Assembly (NCBI GenBank): GCA_047975005.1 | Contig: JBKECW010000075.1 | Span: 1-64,000, forward strand | Length of the DNA stretch: 64,000 bases | Direction of reading: 5' to 3' | Origin: JBKEAJ01 sp047975005 | GTDB lineage: Bacteria; Bacteroidota; Bacteroidia; Bacteroidales; Prolixibacteraceae | Part shown: positions 33,330 through 41,378 of the stretch, piece after piece | Position numbering within the stretch: the stretch's first letter is position 1 | Layout: every line of letters begins with the position of its first letter | Program-made: the position numbers and the translations under genes | Notes under the pieces: generated by a model | The model's database searches: none | What the model was told of the DNA's origin: nothing | The model's input: only the letters and a program-made list of their open reading frames with translations

Positions 33330-34775
33330 ATGAAGGAGAAACTTAATTATTTTAAAGCGTTAGTACCAATAATCTTTCTTAGCATATTGCTTTCAGTCAA
33401 TGTATCTATTTTTGAGGATTCCCTGTCTGGTCCTAACCAACTGGCACTGTTGCTTTCGGGTTTTGTCGGAGCATTAATAATATGGTGGTCAGGAGGAAAC
33501 TGGGACGTTGTTTTTGAGCGAGTGTTATACTCAATTGGGAAAGCCATGCCGTCGGTACTTATATTGTTATTTATAGGTTCATTAGTAGGGTCTTGGTTGA
33601 TTAGTGGTACTGTTCCTACATTAATATATTACGGTCTAAATCTGCTTAGTCCCATGTTTTTCTTGCCCTCGACGGTAATTATTTGCGCTATTGTATCTGT
33701 TATAACAGGTAGCTCGTGGTCTACCATTGCCACAATAGGAGTTGCACTACTTGGAGTGGGCGACGCATTCCAGATTGATAAATCTATTGTTGCCGGAGCT
33801 GTAATCAGCGGGGCGTATTTTGGAGACAAAATTTCACCATTGAGCGACACTACCAACTTGGCATCGTCAATGGCAGGGACAGACTTGTTCAGACATATTC
33901 GTTATATGTTATTTACTACTGTCCCGTCTATATTGATAACCCTATTAATATTTACATTTATCGGTATCGGGCAAGGTTCGGGCGTTAGTATGACAGAGAT
34001 AGAGCATTTTAAGACAGTTATTTCCGAGAGTGTCAATATTACCCCCTGGTTGTTGTTAGTGCCGATATCCTTGTTTGTTATAATATCCTTGAAGATGCCA
34101 GCTCTGCCTGCCTTGATGATAGCTTCCTTAATTGGCTGTGTTAGTGCGGTGATTTTCCAGCCACATTTGGTTGAGCAGGTAGCAGGAGGGGGACACAGTT
34201 TGTTGGTATCTTCCTATAAGGGGTGCTTCACGGCAATGTTTGAAGGTTTTCAAGTTAACACTACTGATGCTGATATTTCTAATCTTCTTTCCACTTCAGG
34301 GATGCAGGGGATGCTGAATACGGTGTGGTTGATACTGTCGGCAATGTTCTTCGGCGGAGTTATGGAGGGGGGCGGTTTGTTGCAGGTTCTAGTGTCTCCC
34401 TTGGTCAAGAGAGTAACAACAGCAGGAGGATTGGTAACATCAACGGTTGTTACCTGCATATTTTTTAACATTGTTGTGTCCGACCAATATTTGGCAATTG
34501 TAGTTCCCGGTAGATTATACCAGAGAGCATTTAAGAAGCAAGGATTAGCACCCGAGGTGCTTAGTCGGTCATTGGAAGATTCGGGGACGATTACCTCTGT
34601 TTTGGTGCCGTGGAATAGTTGTGGAGCTACGCAGTCAAAGGTTTTGGGGGTAGCAACATTGTCATATCTGCCTTATTGCTTCTTTAATCTAATTAGCCCA
34701 GTGATGTCTATTCTATTCGCAGTATTAGGTATTAGAATAAGGCGAAATACACATGCTGATAATCATCCAAATTAG
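33330..34775 (+). CDS. nhaC: Na+/H+ antiporter NhaC family protein
   Basis: 481 residues and about 11-12 transmembrane helices. The NhaC hallmark is clear: GSSWSTIATIGVALLGVGDAF, then ISGAYFGDKISPLSDTTNLASSMAGTDLFRHIRYM. It is an inner-membrane antiporter exporting Na+ (or related cations such as amines) for H+. It starts 9 bp after the PorE-like stop, with a purine-rich GGGAGG before the ATG, so it is likely in the same transcript. The pairing with PorE appears incidental. Confidence 0.92.
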   Translation: MKEKLNYFKALVPIIFLSILLSVNVSIFEDSLSGPNQLALLLSGFVGALIIWWSGGNWDVVFERVLYSIGKAMPSVLILLFIGSLVGSWLISGTVPTLIYYGLNLLSPMFFLPSTVIICAIVSVITGSSWSTIATIGVALLGVGDAFQIDKSIVAGAVISGAYFGDKISPLSDTTNLASSMAGTDLFRHIRYMLFTTVPSILITLLIFTFIGIGQGSGVSMTEIEHFKTVISESVNITPWLLLVPISLFVIISLKMPALPALMIASLIGCVSAVIFQPHLVEQVAGGGHSLLVSSYKGCFTAMFEGFQVNTTDADISNLLSTSGMQGMLNTVWLILSAMFFGGVMEGGGLLQVLVSPLVKRVTTAGGLVTSTVVTCIFFNIVVSDQYLAIVVPGRLYQRAFKKQGLAPEVLSRSLEDSGTITSVLVPWNSCGATQSKVLGVATLSYLPYCFFNLISPVMSILFAVLGIRIRRNTHADNHPN

Positions 34776-34826
34776 ATAATAAAGAAATAAAGCAAAAGGA
34801 GAGGTAAAATATTTACAAAAAGATGC

Positions 34827-34856
34827 TTGCATAAAAAATAAAAATATGTACTTTTG
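34827..34856 (+). promoter_or_regulatory. Promoter of rpsU
   Basis: TTG at 34827-34829, 19-bp spacer, TACTTTTG at 34849-34856: a textbook Bacteroidetes promoter, with a leader of about 35 nt to the rpsU ATG. Confidence 0.8.
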
Positions 34857-34897
34857 CAGTCAGAAAAATAAAAACAAAAAATTTAAACAAGAGAAAT

Positions 34898-35089
34898 ATG
34901 ATTATTGTTCCAGTAAAAGATGGCGAAAACATAGAACGCGCTTTAAAAAGGTTCAAGAGGAAATTTGAAAAGACAGGTGTTGTACGTGAGGTTAGAAAAC
35001 GTCAGGCGTTTATTAAGTACAGCGTTAGACGTAGAGAAGAGTTGAAGAAGGCTATTTATATACAACAAATTAGAGGAAGCGAAGAGTAG
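34898..35089 (+). CDS. rpsU: 30S ribosomal protein S21
   Basis: 63 residues, MIIVPVKDGENIERALKRFK onward, basic throughout, matching S21 of Bacteroidetes in length and sequence. It binds the small subunit near the anti-Shine-Dalgarno region of 16S rRNA. First gene of rpsU-xerC, with a strong promoter at 34827. Confidence 0.97.
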   Translation: MIIVPVKDGENIERALKRFKRKFEKTGVVREVRKRQAFIKYSVRRREELKKAIYIQQIRGSEE

Positions 35090-35125
35090 CCTTTATTGTG
35101 ATTCCTGTTTTAAGGATGCAACACT

Positions 35126-36010
35126 ATGGAAACTCGGGAATTATACTATAGATATCTGCTCAATGAATTAGGGTATTCTGACAATACCTTGAAATCATAC
35201 AAAACAGATCTCCGTCAATTCGAGGAATTTTGCACTTCGAATTTCGGGGATTTTTTGTTTAAGGATGTAAATGCAGCAAATATCAGACGTTGGGTTGCAC
35301 ATCTTATGAGGAGCGGTTTAGCTCCCAAAAGTATTCGTCGCAAAATAGCCGCTCTAAAAATGTTCCACAACTATCTTAAACAAGAGGGGATAGAGGACAC
35401 AACACTAGGGCAGATTATTCTGCCGAAGTTGGAAAAACGACTTCCCGTGTTTATTAAGGCGAAAGAAATAGAGGCAATATTTCATGACGAGAGTTTGTTT
35501 GACAATAGTTTTGAAGGTCTGCGAGATAGAGTGGTAATGGTTTTGCTTTATGCTACGGGGATGAGAGTTGACGAGCTGATAACACTAGGTAAAGAAGATG
35601 TCGATTTTTCGGCTTGCACTATAAAAGTAACAGGCAAACGACGGAAACAGAGAATAATACCTTTTCCTAAAGAGTTTGTTCCTTCTTTGCAGGAGTATCA
35701 ATCAGCATCGTTACAGATGAACGAGAGTTCCTGTTTTGTAGTAACATCTAAAGGCAAGCGCACCTACCCAATGTTGATATATAGAGTGGTTAGCAGAATA
35801 TTGAAGCAGATGTCTAATTCCGGTAAGGTGAACCCTCATATACTGCGTCATACTTATGCAACTCACATGCTTAATAACGGAGCCGATCTTAATGCTGTGA
35901 AGGAGTTGCTTGGGCATGCAAGTTTGTCGGCAACAGAGGTGTATACGCACAATACAGTAGAGAGATTAAAAAGTGTCTATCAGAAAAGTCACCCGTGGTC
36001 AGGCGATTAG
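35126..36010 (+). CDS. xerC: Tyrosine recombinase XerC/XerD type
   Basis: 294 residues. An N-terminal SAM-like core-binding domain (1-105) is followed by the catalytic domain with all expected residues: Arg147 (ATGMRVDEL), Lys171 region, His238 and Arg241 (HILRHTYATH), His264 and the nucleophile Tyr273 (EVYTH). It resolves chromosome dimers at dif. The position next to rpsU and hpf is the usual one in Bacteroidales, arguing for a housekeeping Xer rather than a mobile integrase. The gap to rpsU is 36 bp. Confidence 0.93.
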   Translation: METRELYYRYLLNELGYSDNTLKSYKTDLRQFEEFCTSNFGDFLFKDVNAANIRRWVAHLMRSGLAPKSIRRKIAALKMFHNYLKQEGIEDTTLGQIILPKLEKRLPVFIKAKEIEAIFHDESLFDNSFEGLRDRVVMVLLYATGMRVDELITLGKEDVDFSACTIKVTGKRRKQRIIPFPKEFVPSLQEYQSASLQMNESSCFVVTSKGKRTYPMLIYRVVSRILKQMSNSGKVNPHILRHTYATHMLNNGADLNAVKELLGHASLSATEVYTHNTVERLKSVYQKSHPWSGD

Positions 36011-36154
36011 GAGCATTTCTTTTAATTGATAGATGAGAAGTGCCTGAATGAATAAATGCGATTACTTTCTGTAGGAATTGAACAAATATGAAGTTTGGCT
36101 TGTAATATAGAAGTGTGTATAGTTATATCAGAAAAGGAAGTGGTGAAATTTTAT

Positions 36155-36162
36155 TAGTTTTG
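36155..36162 (+). promoter_or_regulatory. -7 element of hpf
   Basis: TAGTTTTG followed by C, 31 bp before the hpf start codon. Confidence 0.5.
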
Positions 36163-36192
36163 CCCGAATAATTAACAATATAAAATAGTATC

Positions 36193-36489
36193 ATGAATAT
36201 CAAAATTAATGCAGTTAGATTTACAGCAGACCAGAAGCTTGTAAGTTTTGTTGAAAAGAAGGTGTCAAAGTTAGATCAATATTTTGATAATATTATCGGT
36301 GCCGAGGTTATTCTTAAGGTGGATAAGCCAGAGTCTCATAATAATAAAATAGTAGAGCTGTCATTGTCTGTTCCGTCTCACGATCATTTGTTTGTGAAGA
36401 AACAGGACGAGTCGTTTGAGAAGGCTGTAGACTCCGCAGTAGATGCAATGCGCAAGCAGATAGACAAGTACAAAGAGAAGTTGAAGTAA
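36193..36489 (+). CDS. hpf: Ribosome hibernation-promoting factor / sigma-54 modulation protein (HPF/YfiA)
   Basis: 98 residues with the beta-alpha-beta-beta-beta-alpha fold pattern of short HPF: start MNIKINAVRFTADQKLVSFV, mid-helix KKVSKLDQYF, and basic C-terminal helix DAMRKQIDKYKEKLK. It lacks the dimerising C-terminal domain of long HPF, as expected for this group. It binds the 30S A/P-site region to stall ribosomes in poor growth. It lies between xerC and the tRNA-tuf operon. Confidence 0.93.
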   Translation: MNIKINAVRFTADQKLVSFVEKKVSKLDQYFDNIIGAEVILKVDKPESHNNKIVELSLSVPSHDHLFVKKQDESFEKAVDSAVDAMRKQIDKYKEKLK

Positions 36490-36495
36490 ATTGTC

Positions 36496-36535
36496 ATTAT
36501 CCGAGCTTTTTTTTTGAAAAAAAAGCTCGGATAAT
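36496..36535. repeat. Long inverted repeat after hpf with the U-run inside the stem-loop
   Basis: ATTATCCGAGC plus a T run is mirrored by an A run plus GCTCGGATAAT, giving a stem of about 18 bp with the T/A runs at the loop side. A normal terminator has its U-run after the stem; here the sequence continues TTGGCT. It may still end hpf transcription but is not canonical. Confidence 0.7.
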
Positions 36536-36566
36536 TTGGCTAGTAAATTTATAGTATCTATATTTG
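36536..36566 (+). promoter_or_regulatory. Promoter of the tRNA-tuf operon
   Basis: TTG at 36536-36538, 20-bp spacer, TATATTTG followed by C at 36559-36566; the first tRNA begins 52 bp downstream. Confidence 0.7.
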
Positions 36567-36617
36567 CATGCCCTTAAGAAATAAAGGGCAGATGATCTAA
36601 GAAATTATGTGTTTTTT

Positions 36618-36691
36618 GCCGGTGTAGCTCAGTTGGCCAGAGCAGCTGATTTGTAATCAGCGGGTCGGGGGTTCGAATCCCTCCATCGGCT
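36618..36691 (+). tRNA. tRNA-Thr (anticodon TGT)
   Basis: Acceptor GCCGGTG / CATCGGC, discriminator T, anticodon loop TTTGTAA, T arm GGGGG-TTCGAAT-CCCTC. The three bases after the discriminator happen to read CCA (36692-36694), unlike the other tRNAs here. Confidence 0.95.
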
Positions 36692-36695
36692 CCAT

Positions 36696-36778
36696 GGGGA
36701 GATACCGAAGCGGCCAAACGGGACAGACTGTAAATCTGTTGGATCATTCCTTCGTAGGTTCGAATCCTGCTCTCCCCA
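36696..36778 (+). tRNA. tRNA-Tyr (anticodon GTA)
   Basis: Class II tRNA with a long variable arm; acceptor GGGGAGA / TCTCCCC, discriminator A, anticodon loop CTGTAAA. It begins five bases after the Thr tRNA. Confidence 0.95.
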
Positions 36779-36818
36779 CACACCAATTCCTTATAAGGTT
36801 TGGCATGATAATTTATAA

Positions 36819-36891
36819 GCGGGAGTAGCTCAGTTGATAGAGCATCAGCCTTCCAAGCTGAGGGTCGCGGGTTTGAGCCCCGTCTCCCGCT
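36819..36891 (+). tRNA. tRNA-Gly (anticodon TCC)
   Basis: Acceptor GCGGGAG / CTCCCGC, discriminator T, anticodon loop CTTCCAA, T arm CGGG-TTTGAGC-CCCG. Confidence 0.95.
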
Positions 36892-36903
36892 CAAATTATT
36901 ATC

Positions 36904-36975
<72 letters not shown>

Positions 36976-37002
36976 CTAATTGATTTTAAAAAATAGAATA
37001 AG

Positions 37003-38190
37003 ATGGCTAAAGAACAATTTACCAGAAACAAGGAACACCTTAATATTGGTACTATTGGACACGTAGATCATGGTAAGACTACCCTGACTGCTGCGATAAC
37101 AACAGTACTTGCTAATAGAGGTCTTTCTGAAAAACGTGCTTTCGATTCTATCGATAACGCACCGGAAGAAAAAGAGAGGGGTATTACTATTAATACTGCT
37201 CACGTAGAGTACCAAACAGCAAATCGTCACTACGCTCACGTTGACTGTCCGGGTCACGCTGACTACGTTAAAAATATGGTAACAGGTGCTGCCCAGATGG
37301 ACGGCGCTATCTTGGTATGTGCAGCAACTGATGGTCCTATGCCTCAGACACGCGAGCATATCCTGCTTGCTCGTCAGGTAAACGTACCTAAAATCGTGGT
37401 TTTCTTGAATAAAGTAGACATGGTTGACGACGAGGAGTTGTTAGAGCTAGTAGAAATGGAAGTTCGTGATCTTCTTAGCTTCTATGAATTTGACGGTGAT
37501 AATACACCTGTTATTTTAGGTTCTGCACTAGGCGCACTTAACGGTGAAGCTAAGTGGGAAGATAAAGTAATGGAGTTGATGGATGCTGTTGACTCATGGA
37601 TTCCTGTACCACCTCGTGATAAGGACAAGCCTTTCTTGATGCCTGTAGAGGATGTATTCTCAATTACAGGTCGTGGAACAGTAGCTACAGGTCGTATCGA
37701 AACAGGAGTTATTCATACTGGTGACGAGATGGAGATTATTGGTCTTGGAGCAGCAGGCAAGAAAACCACTTGTACCGGAGTAGAAATGTTCCGCAAAATT
37801 CTTGACGATGGTCAAGCAGGTGATAATGTTGGTCTATTGTTACGTGGTGTTGACAAGAATGAGATTAAGCGTGGTATGATTCTAGCTAAGCCAGGGTCAA
37901 TCACTCCTCATACTAAATTTAAGGCAGAGGTTTATGTCTTGAAAAAAGAAGAAGGTGGACGACACACACCATTCCACAATAGATATCGTCCTCAGTTCTA
38001 CATCCGTACTCTTGATGTTACAGGCGAGATATCTCTTCCAGAAGGACGCGAGATGGTAATGCCAGGCGACAACTTGACAATTGATGTTGAGCTAATCACG
38101 CCAGTAGCGATCAATGTAGGACTTCGTTTCGCTATTCGCGAAGGCGGTCGTACTGTTGGTGCAGGACAGATAACTGAGATTACACAATAA
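37003..38190 (+). CDS. tuf: Elongation factor Tu
   Basis: 395 residues. GTPase that delivers aminoacyl-tRNA to the ribosome. GTP-binding motifs are GHVDHGKTT near 19-27, DCPGHADYVKNM, NKVDMVD and the SAL segment. Domains 2 and 3 follow with the expected C-terminus (FAIREGGRTVGAGQITEI). Codon use is biased, as for a highly expressed gene. It is co-transcribed with the four tRNAs and followed by a terminator at 38215-38246. Confidence 0.99.
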   Translation: MAKEQFTRNKEHLNIGTIGHVDHGKTTLTAAITTVLANRGLSEKRAFDSIDNAPEEKERGITINTAHVEYQTANRHYAHVDCPGHADYVKNMVTGAAQMDGAILVCAATDGPMPQTREHILLARQVNVPKIVVFLNKVDMVDDEELLELVEMEVRDLLSFYEFDGDNTPVILGSALGALNGEAKWEDKVMELMDAVDSWIPVPPRDKDKPFLMPVEDVFSITGRGTVATGRIETGVIHTGDEMEIIGLGAAGKKTTCTGVEMFRKILDDGQAGDNVGLLLRGVDKNEIKRGMILAKPGSITPHTKFKAEVYVLKKEEGGRHTPFHNRYRPQFYIRTLDVTGEISLPEGREMVMPGDNLTIDVELITPVAINVGLRFAIREGGRTVGAGQITEITQ

Positions 38191-38214
38191 TTTTAGTAGA
38201 CAAGAGATATATTA

Positions 38215-38246
38215 AGTCCCAAGGAAAAATCCTTGGGACTGTTTTT
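38215..38246 (+). terminator. Terminator after tuf
   Basis: Perfect 10-bp stem AGTCCCAAGG / CCTTGGGACT, 6-nt loop, then GTTTTTG. Confidence 0.85.
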
Positions 38247-38247
38247 G

Positions 38248-38290
38248 CAGAATCTGGGTGTTTTGGAAGGTTCGAATCCTTCAATTCTGA
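38248..38290 (+). pseudogene. Truncated tRNA-like remnant (acceptor plus T arm only)
   Basis: CAGAATC at 38248-38254 pairs with AATTCTG at 38283-38289 (six of seven), enclosing a perfect T arm GAAGG-TTCGAAT-CCTTC at 38266-38282 and a discriminator A. Only 11 nt stand where the D and anticodon arms should be, so no anticodon exists. Relatives commonly carry tRNA-Trp between tuf and secE, so this is probably a deleted tRNA or a copied tRNA 3' end. Confidence 0.6.
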
Positions 38291-38346
38291 CTTTAAAGTT
38301 GCATGCTGATATTTGTATATGCGACATATACGGAAAAAAGGTAAAT

Positions 38347-38541
38347 ATGAAATTGAAAAGCTATATAGAAGAGTCATACAAAGAGTTGATGACAAAGGTT
38401 ACTTGGCCGACATTAGACGAGTTACAGACGAGCGCTGGTATAGTTATGATTGCAACCGTGATAATAGCTTTACTAGTATTGGCTATGGATGCCTCGTTCA
38501 AGTATATTGTTGTTGATTTGATTTATGGTGTATTTAAATAG
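38347..38541 (+). CDS. secE: Preprotein translocase subunit SecE
   Basis: 64 residues from the ATG at 38347; the longer frame to 38233 would run through the tRNA-like remnant. Short cytoplasmic amphipathic helix (YIEESYKELMTKVTWPTLDEL) with the conserved TWP, then a single transmembrane helix (IVMIATVIIALLVLAMD). This is the minimal SecE usual in Bacteroidetes. It clamps SecY in the translocon. First of the secE-nusG-rplK-rplA unit. Confidence 0.96.
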   Translation: MKLKSYIEESYKELMTKVTWPTLDELQTSAGIVMIATVIIALLVLAMDASFKYIVVDLIYGVFK

Positions 38542-38564
38542 GCTATTTTCATGGCTCGTTGATT

Positions 38565-39113
38565 ATGACAGAACTCAAACATAGGTGGTATGTCCTACGT
38601 TCAGTAGGAGGAAAGGAAAAGAAGGTAAAGGAGTCTATCGAAAATGAGATGAATGGCGGGGAGTTAGCCGGCTATGTTTCTCAGGTTTTGATTCCAATGG
38701 AGAAGATTTATCAGATTAGAAACGGTAAGAAGGTTAGCAAAGATCGGAGTTTTTTTCCAGGATACGTGCTCGTTGAAGCTTCGCTAGTCGGCGAAGTGTC
38801 CCACATTTTAAAAAACATTAATAATGTGATTGGTTTCTTGGGAGAGACTAAAGGTGGAGATCCAATGCCATTAAGAGAATCCGAAGTAAATAGAATCTTA
38901 GGACGTGTTGATGAGCTTGCAGAAGCTGATGAACTGATGAACATACCTTTTGTCATTGGAGAAACTATCAAAGTAATAGATGGGGCATTCAATGGATTTA
39001 ACGGAACTATTGAAGAAATTCATGAGGATAAGAAAAAGCTGAAGGTCATGGTTAAGATTTTTGGAAGAAAAACACCATTGGAGCTTAGCTTTATGCAGGT
39101 AGAGAGAGTGTAA
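38565..39113 (+). CDS. nusG: Transcription termination/antitermination factor NusG
   Basis: 182 residues from ATG 38565 (MTELKHRWYVLRSVGGKEKK); a TTG two codons upstream is less likely. NGN domain 1-120 and a KOW motif near the C-terminus (IKVIDGAFNGFNGTIEEI). NusG travels with RNA polymerase and links it to Rho or the ribosome. Starts 23 bp after secE, as in most bacteria. Confidence 0.96.
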   Translation: MTELKHRWYVLRSVGGKEKKVKESIENEMNGGELAGYVSQVLIPMEKIYQIRNGKKVSKDRSFFPGYVLVEASLVGEVSHILKNINNVIGFLGETKGGDPMPLRESEVNRILGRVDELAEADELMNIPFVIGETIKVIDGAFNGFNGTIEEIHEDKKKLKVMVKIFGRKTPLELSFMQVERV

Positions 39114-39144
39114 TAAAAGAAATATATTTTTTAAATATTATATT

Positions 39145-39588
39145 ATGGCTAAAGAAGTAGCAGGATTAATTAAGTTACAGATCAAAGGTGGTCAGGCGAA
39201 CCCCTCGCCACCTGTAGGTCCAGCACTGGGAGCCAAAGGGGTTAACATTATGAACTTTTGCAAGCAGTTTAATGCTCGAACACAAGACCAGCAAGGTAAG
39301 GTGTTGCCAGTAGTTATTACTGTTTTTGCAGATAAGTCTTTTGACTTCATAATTAAACAACCACCTATTGCCGTTTCAGTGTTAGAGGCCGCCAAGTTGA
39401 AAAGTGGATCACCGATGCCCCATACCAAAAAGGTAGGGTCTATTACGTGGGATCAGGTACGAGAGATTGCAGAGAGCAAGAAGAGCGATTTAAATTGCTT
39501 CAAGATTGAGTCTGCAATGAGCATGGTAGCAGGAACAGCGCGAAGTATGGGAGTTACAGTTACGGGTGATTCTCCATTTGAAAATTAA
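39145..39588 (+). CDS. rplK: 50S ribosomal protein L11
   Basis: 147 residues. N-terminal proline-rich segment (QANPSPPVGPALGAKGVNIM) binds the GTPase-associated centre, and the C-terminal rRNA-binding domain contains MSMVAGTARSMGVTV. Length is standard. In order with nusG and rplA. Confidence 0.98.
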   Translation: MAKEVAGLIKLQIKGGQANPSPPVGPALGAKGVNIMNFCKQFNARTQDQQGKVLPVVITVFADKSFDFIIKQPPIAVSVLEAAKLKSGSPMPHTKKVGSITWDQVREIAESKKSDLNCFKIESAMSMVAGTARSMGVTVTGDSPFEN

Positions 39589-39600
39589 AAAATTATTGCA

Positions 39601-40299
39601 ATGGGAAAAAATTCGAAGAACAGAAGACTTGCATTAGAGAAGGTTGAAAAGGACAAAGTCTATTCGTTGGAAGAAGCTTCTAGCCTAGTAAAGGAAATCA
39701 CATTTACTAAGTTTGATGCGTCTGTCGACATAGATGTGCGTCTTGGAGTAGACCCTCGTAAAGCCAATCAAATGGTACGTGGTGTTGTGTCGCTTCCACA
39801 TGGCACAGGTAAAGACGTAAGAGTCTTGGCACTAGTAACACCAGAAAAAGAGGCAGAGGCAAAAGAAGCCGGTGCTGATTTTGTAGGGTTAGATGACTAC
39901 ATAGAGAAGATTAAAGGAGGTTGGACAGATGTAGATGTTATCATTACTATGCCACAGGTGATGGGTAAACTCGGAATGATTGGTAGAATCTTAGGGCCAC
40001 GTGGTTTGATGCCTAACCCTAAGAGCGGTACAGTAACTCCAGAGATAGGTAAAGCTGTATCCGAAGTTAAGTCTGGAAAGATAGACTTTAAAGTTGATAA
40101 ATTTGGAATTGTTCATACCTCAATAGGTAAGGTTTCTTTTGATCCTTCGAAGTTGCAGGATAATGCGTCAGAGTTTATTAATACTATAATAAAGTTGAAG
40201 CCTTCGGCTGCTAAGGGTACTTATATCAAAAGTGTTACACTGTCAAGTACAATGAGTCCGGGTATCGCTATAGACGTTAAGTCTATAGGTGCAAATTAA
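39601..40299 (+). CDS. rplA: 50S ribosomal protein L1
   Basis: 232 residues, matching family length. Recognised by DVIITMPQVMGKLGMIGRILGPRGLMPNPKSGTVT and the C-terminal KGTYIKSVTLSSTMSPGIAID. It forms the L1 stalk and in many bacteria represses its own operon. It starts 12 bp after rplK. Confidence 0.98.
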   Translation: MGKNSKNRRLALEKVEKDKVYSLEEASSLVKEITFTKFDASVDIDVRLGVDPRKANQMVRGVVSLPHGTGKDVRVLALVTPEKEAEAKEAGADFVGLDDYIEKIKGGWTDVDVIITMPQVMGKLGMIGRILGPRGLMPNPKSGTVTPEIGKAVSEVKSGKIDFKVDKFGIVHTSIGKVSFDPSKLQDNASEFINTIIKLKPSAAKGTYIKSVTLSSTMSPGIAIDVKSIGAN

Positions 40300-40341
40300 G
40301 AACAAGAAGTTTAATAACTTCGATTAGCGCAAAATGACAAT

Positions 40342-40866
40342 ATGAAGAAGTCAGATAAAATTGAATTGGTTAAGCAAATAACAGAGCAACTTAATGAGAC
40401 AAGCCACTTTTATTTAGTGGATATCTCAGGACTTGATGCGAGTCAGTCGTCAAAGTTGCGAGGAGAGTGCTTTGCTAAAGATATTAAGCTAACAGTTGTG
40501 AAAAACACATTTATGGATTTAGCTCTTAAAGCATGCAATAAAGAGACTGATGAAATGAATGATGTTTTGATAGGCAACACTGCTATAATGTTCTGTGAAC
40601 AAGCGAATGCACCCGCAAAGCTGATAAAAGCAATGGCAAAATCTTTGAAAGGTAAGCCAGAGTTGAAAGCAGCTTATGCCGAGGAGTGTGTTTATGTTGG
40701 TTCAGAGCATTTGGAAGCACTAGTTAGCATTAAGTCTAAGACAGAGTTACTTGGAGATGTTATTGGTTTACTCCAATCTCCAATCAAGAATCTTGTTGGG
40801 TCTCTACAGAGTGGAGGAAGCACATTGCAAGGTCTCTTGAAAGCCTTAGAAGAAAAGGCATCATAA
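40342..40866 (+). CDS. rplJ: 50S ribosomal protein L10
   Basis: 174 residues. N-terminal rRNA-binding domain (FYLVDISGLDASQSSKLRGE, VVKNTFMDLA) and C-terminal helix that carries L7/L12 dimers (SLQSGGSTLQGLLKALEEKA). The 42-bp gap after rplA is too short for a long autoregulatory leader. Confidence 0.98.
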   Translation: MKKSDKIELVKQITEQLNETSHFYLVDISGLDASQSSKLRGECFAKDIKLTVVKNTFMDLALKACNKETDEMNDVLIGNTAIMFCEQANAPAKLIKAMAKSLKGKPELKAAYAEECVYVGSEHLEALVSIKSKTELLGDVIGLLQSPIKNLVGSLQSGGSTLQGLLKALEEKAS

Positions 40867-40900
40867 ACAATTTAGTAATTATTAAAATCTTTAAAATACG

Positions 40901-41281
40901 ATGGCAGATATTAAGAAGCTAGCAGAAGAATTAGTAAATTTGACTGTTAAAGAGGTAAAAGAATTAGCAGATATCCTTAAGGATGAGTATGGTATTGAAC
41001 CAGCAGCGGCAGCAGTTGCAGTTGCAGGTCCAGCAGCAGGTGGTGATGCAGGTGATGCAGCAGCAGCTCAAACAGAGTTCGATGTTATATTGAAATCTGG
41101 TGGTCAGTCAAAACTTGCAGTAGTTAAGCTTGTAAAAGAGCTTGCTGGATTAGGATTGAAAGAAGCTAAAGAAGTAGTAGATAGCGCACCAAAGGCTATC
41201 AAAGAGAAAGTTTCAAAAGATGAAGCTGAAGCACTAAAAACTCAGTTAGAAGAAGCTGGAGCAGAGGTTGAGATTAAGTAA
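40901..41281 (+). CDS. rplL: 50S ribosomal protein L7/L12
   Basis: 126 residues. N-terminal dimerisation helices, an Ala/Gly-rich hinge (AAAAVAVAGPAAGGDAG), and the globular C-terminal domain starting TEFDVILKSGGQSKLAVVKL. It recruits translation GTPases. An attenuator hairpin follows before rpoB. Confidence 0.98.
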   Translation: MADIKKLAEELVNLTVKEVKELADILKDEYGIEPAAAAVAVAGPAAGGDAGDAAAAQTEFDVILKSGGQSKLAVVKLVKELAGLGLKEAKEVVDSAPKAIKEKVSKDEAEALKTQLEEAGAEVEIK

Positions 41282-41305
41282 TCCTCTATATATTAGTGGT
41301 TTATT

Positions 41306-41345
41306 GGTTTAGATTCTCGTTATTGCGAGAGTCTAAACCTTGTTG
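41306..41345 (+). terminator. Attenuator-type hairpin between rplL and rpoB
   Basis: A 14-bp stem (41306-41319 with 41326-41339, one G-U) and a 6-nt loop, followed by only a weak T-rich TTGTTGTATTT. Its place between rplL and rpoB is where E. coli also has a partial terminator that lowers rpo expression relative to ribosomal proteins. Confidence 0.75.
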
Positions 41346-41378
41346 TATTTGAAGATGTAGGTTCTTAATATTTTATTC

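Noticed and set aside
35126..36010. Mobile-element integrase next to the tRNA cluster
   Set aside because: It sits in the conserved rpsU-xerC-hpf context and no att-like direct repeats or cargo genes are seen.
36574..36894. Minus-strand open frame across three tRNAs before tuf
   Set aside because: Same artefact: it runs antisense through tRNA-Thr, tRNA-Tyr and tRNA-Gly.
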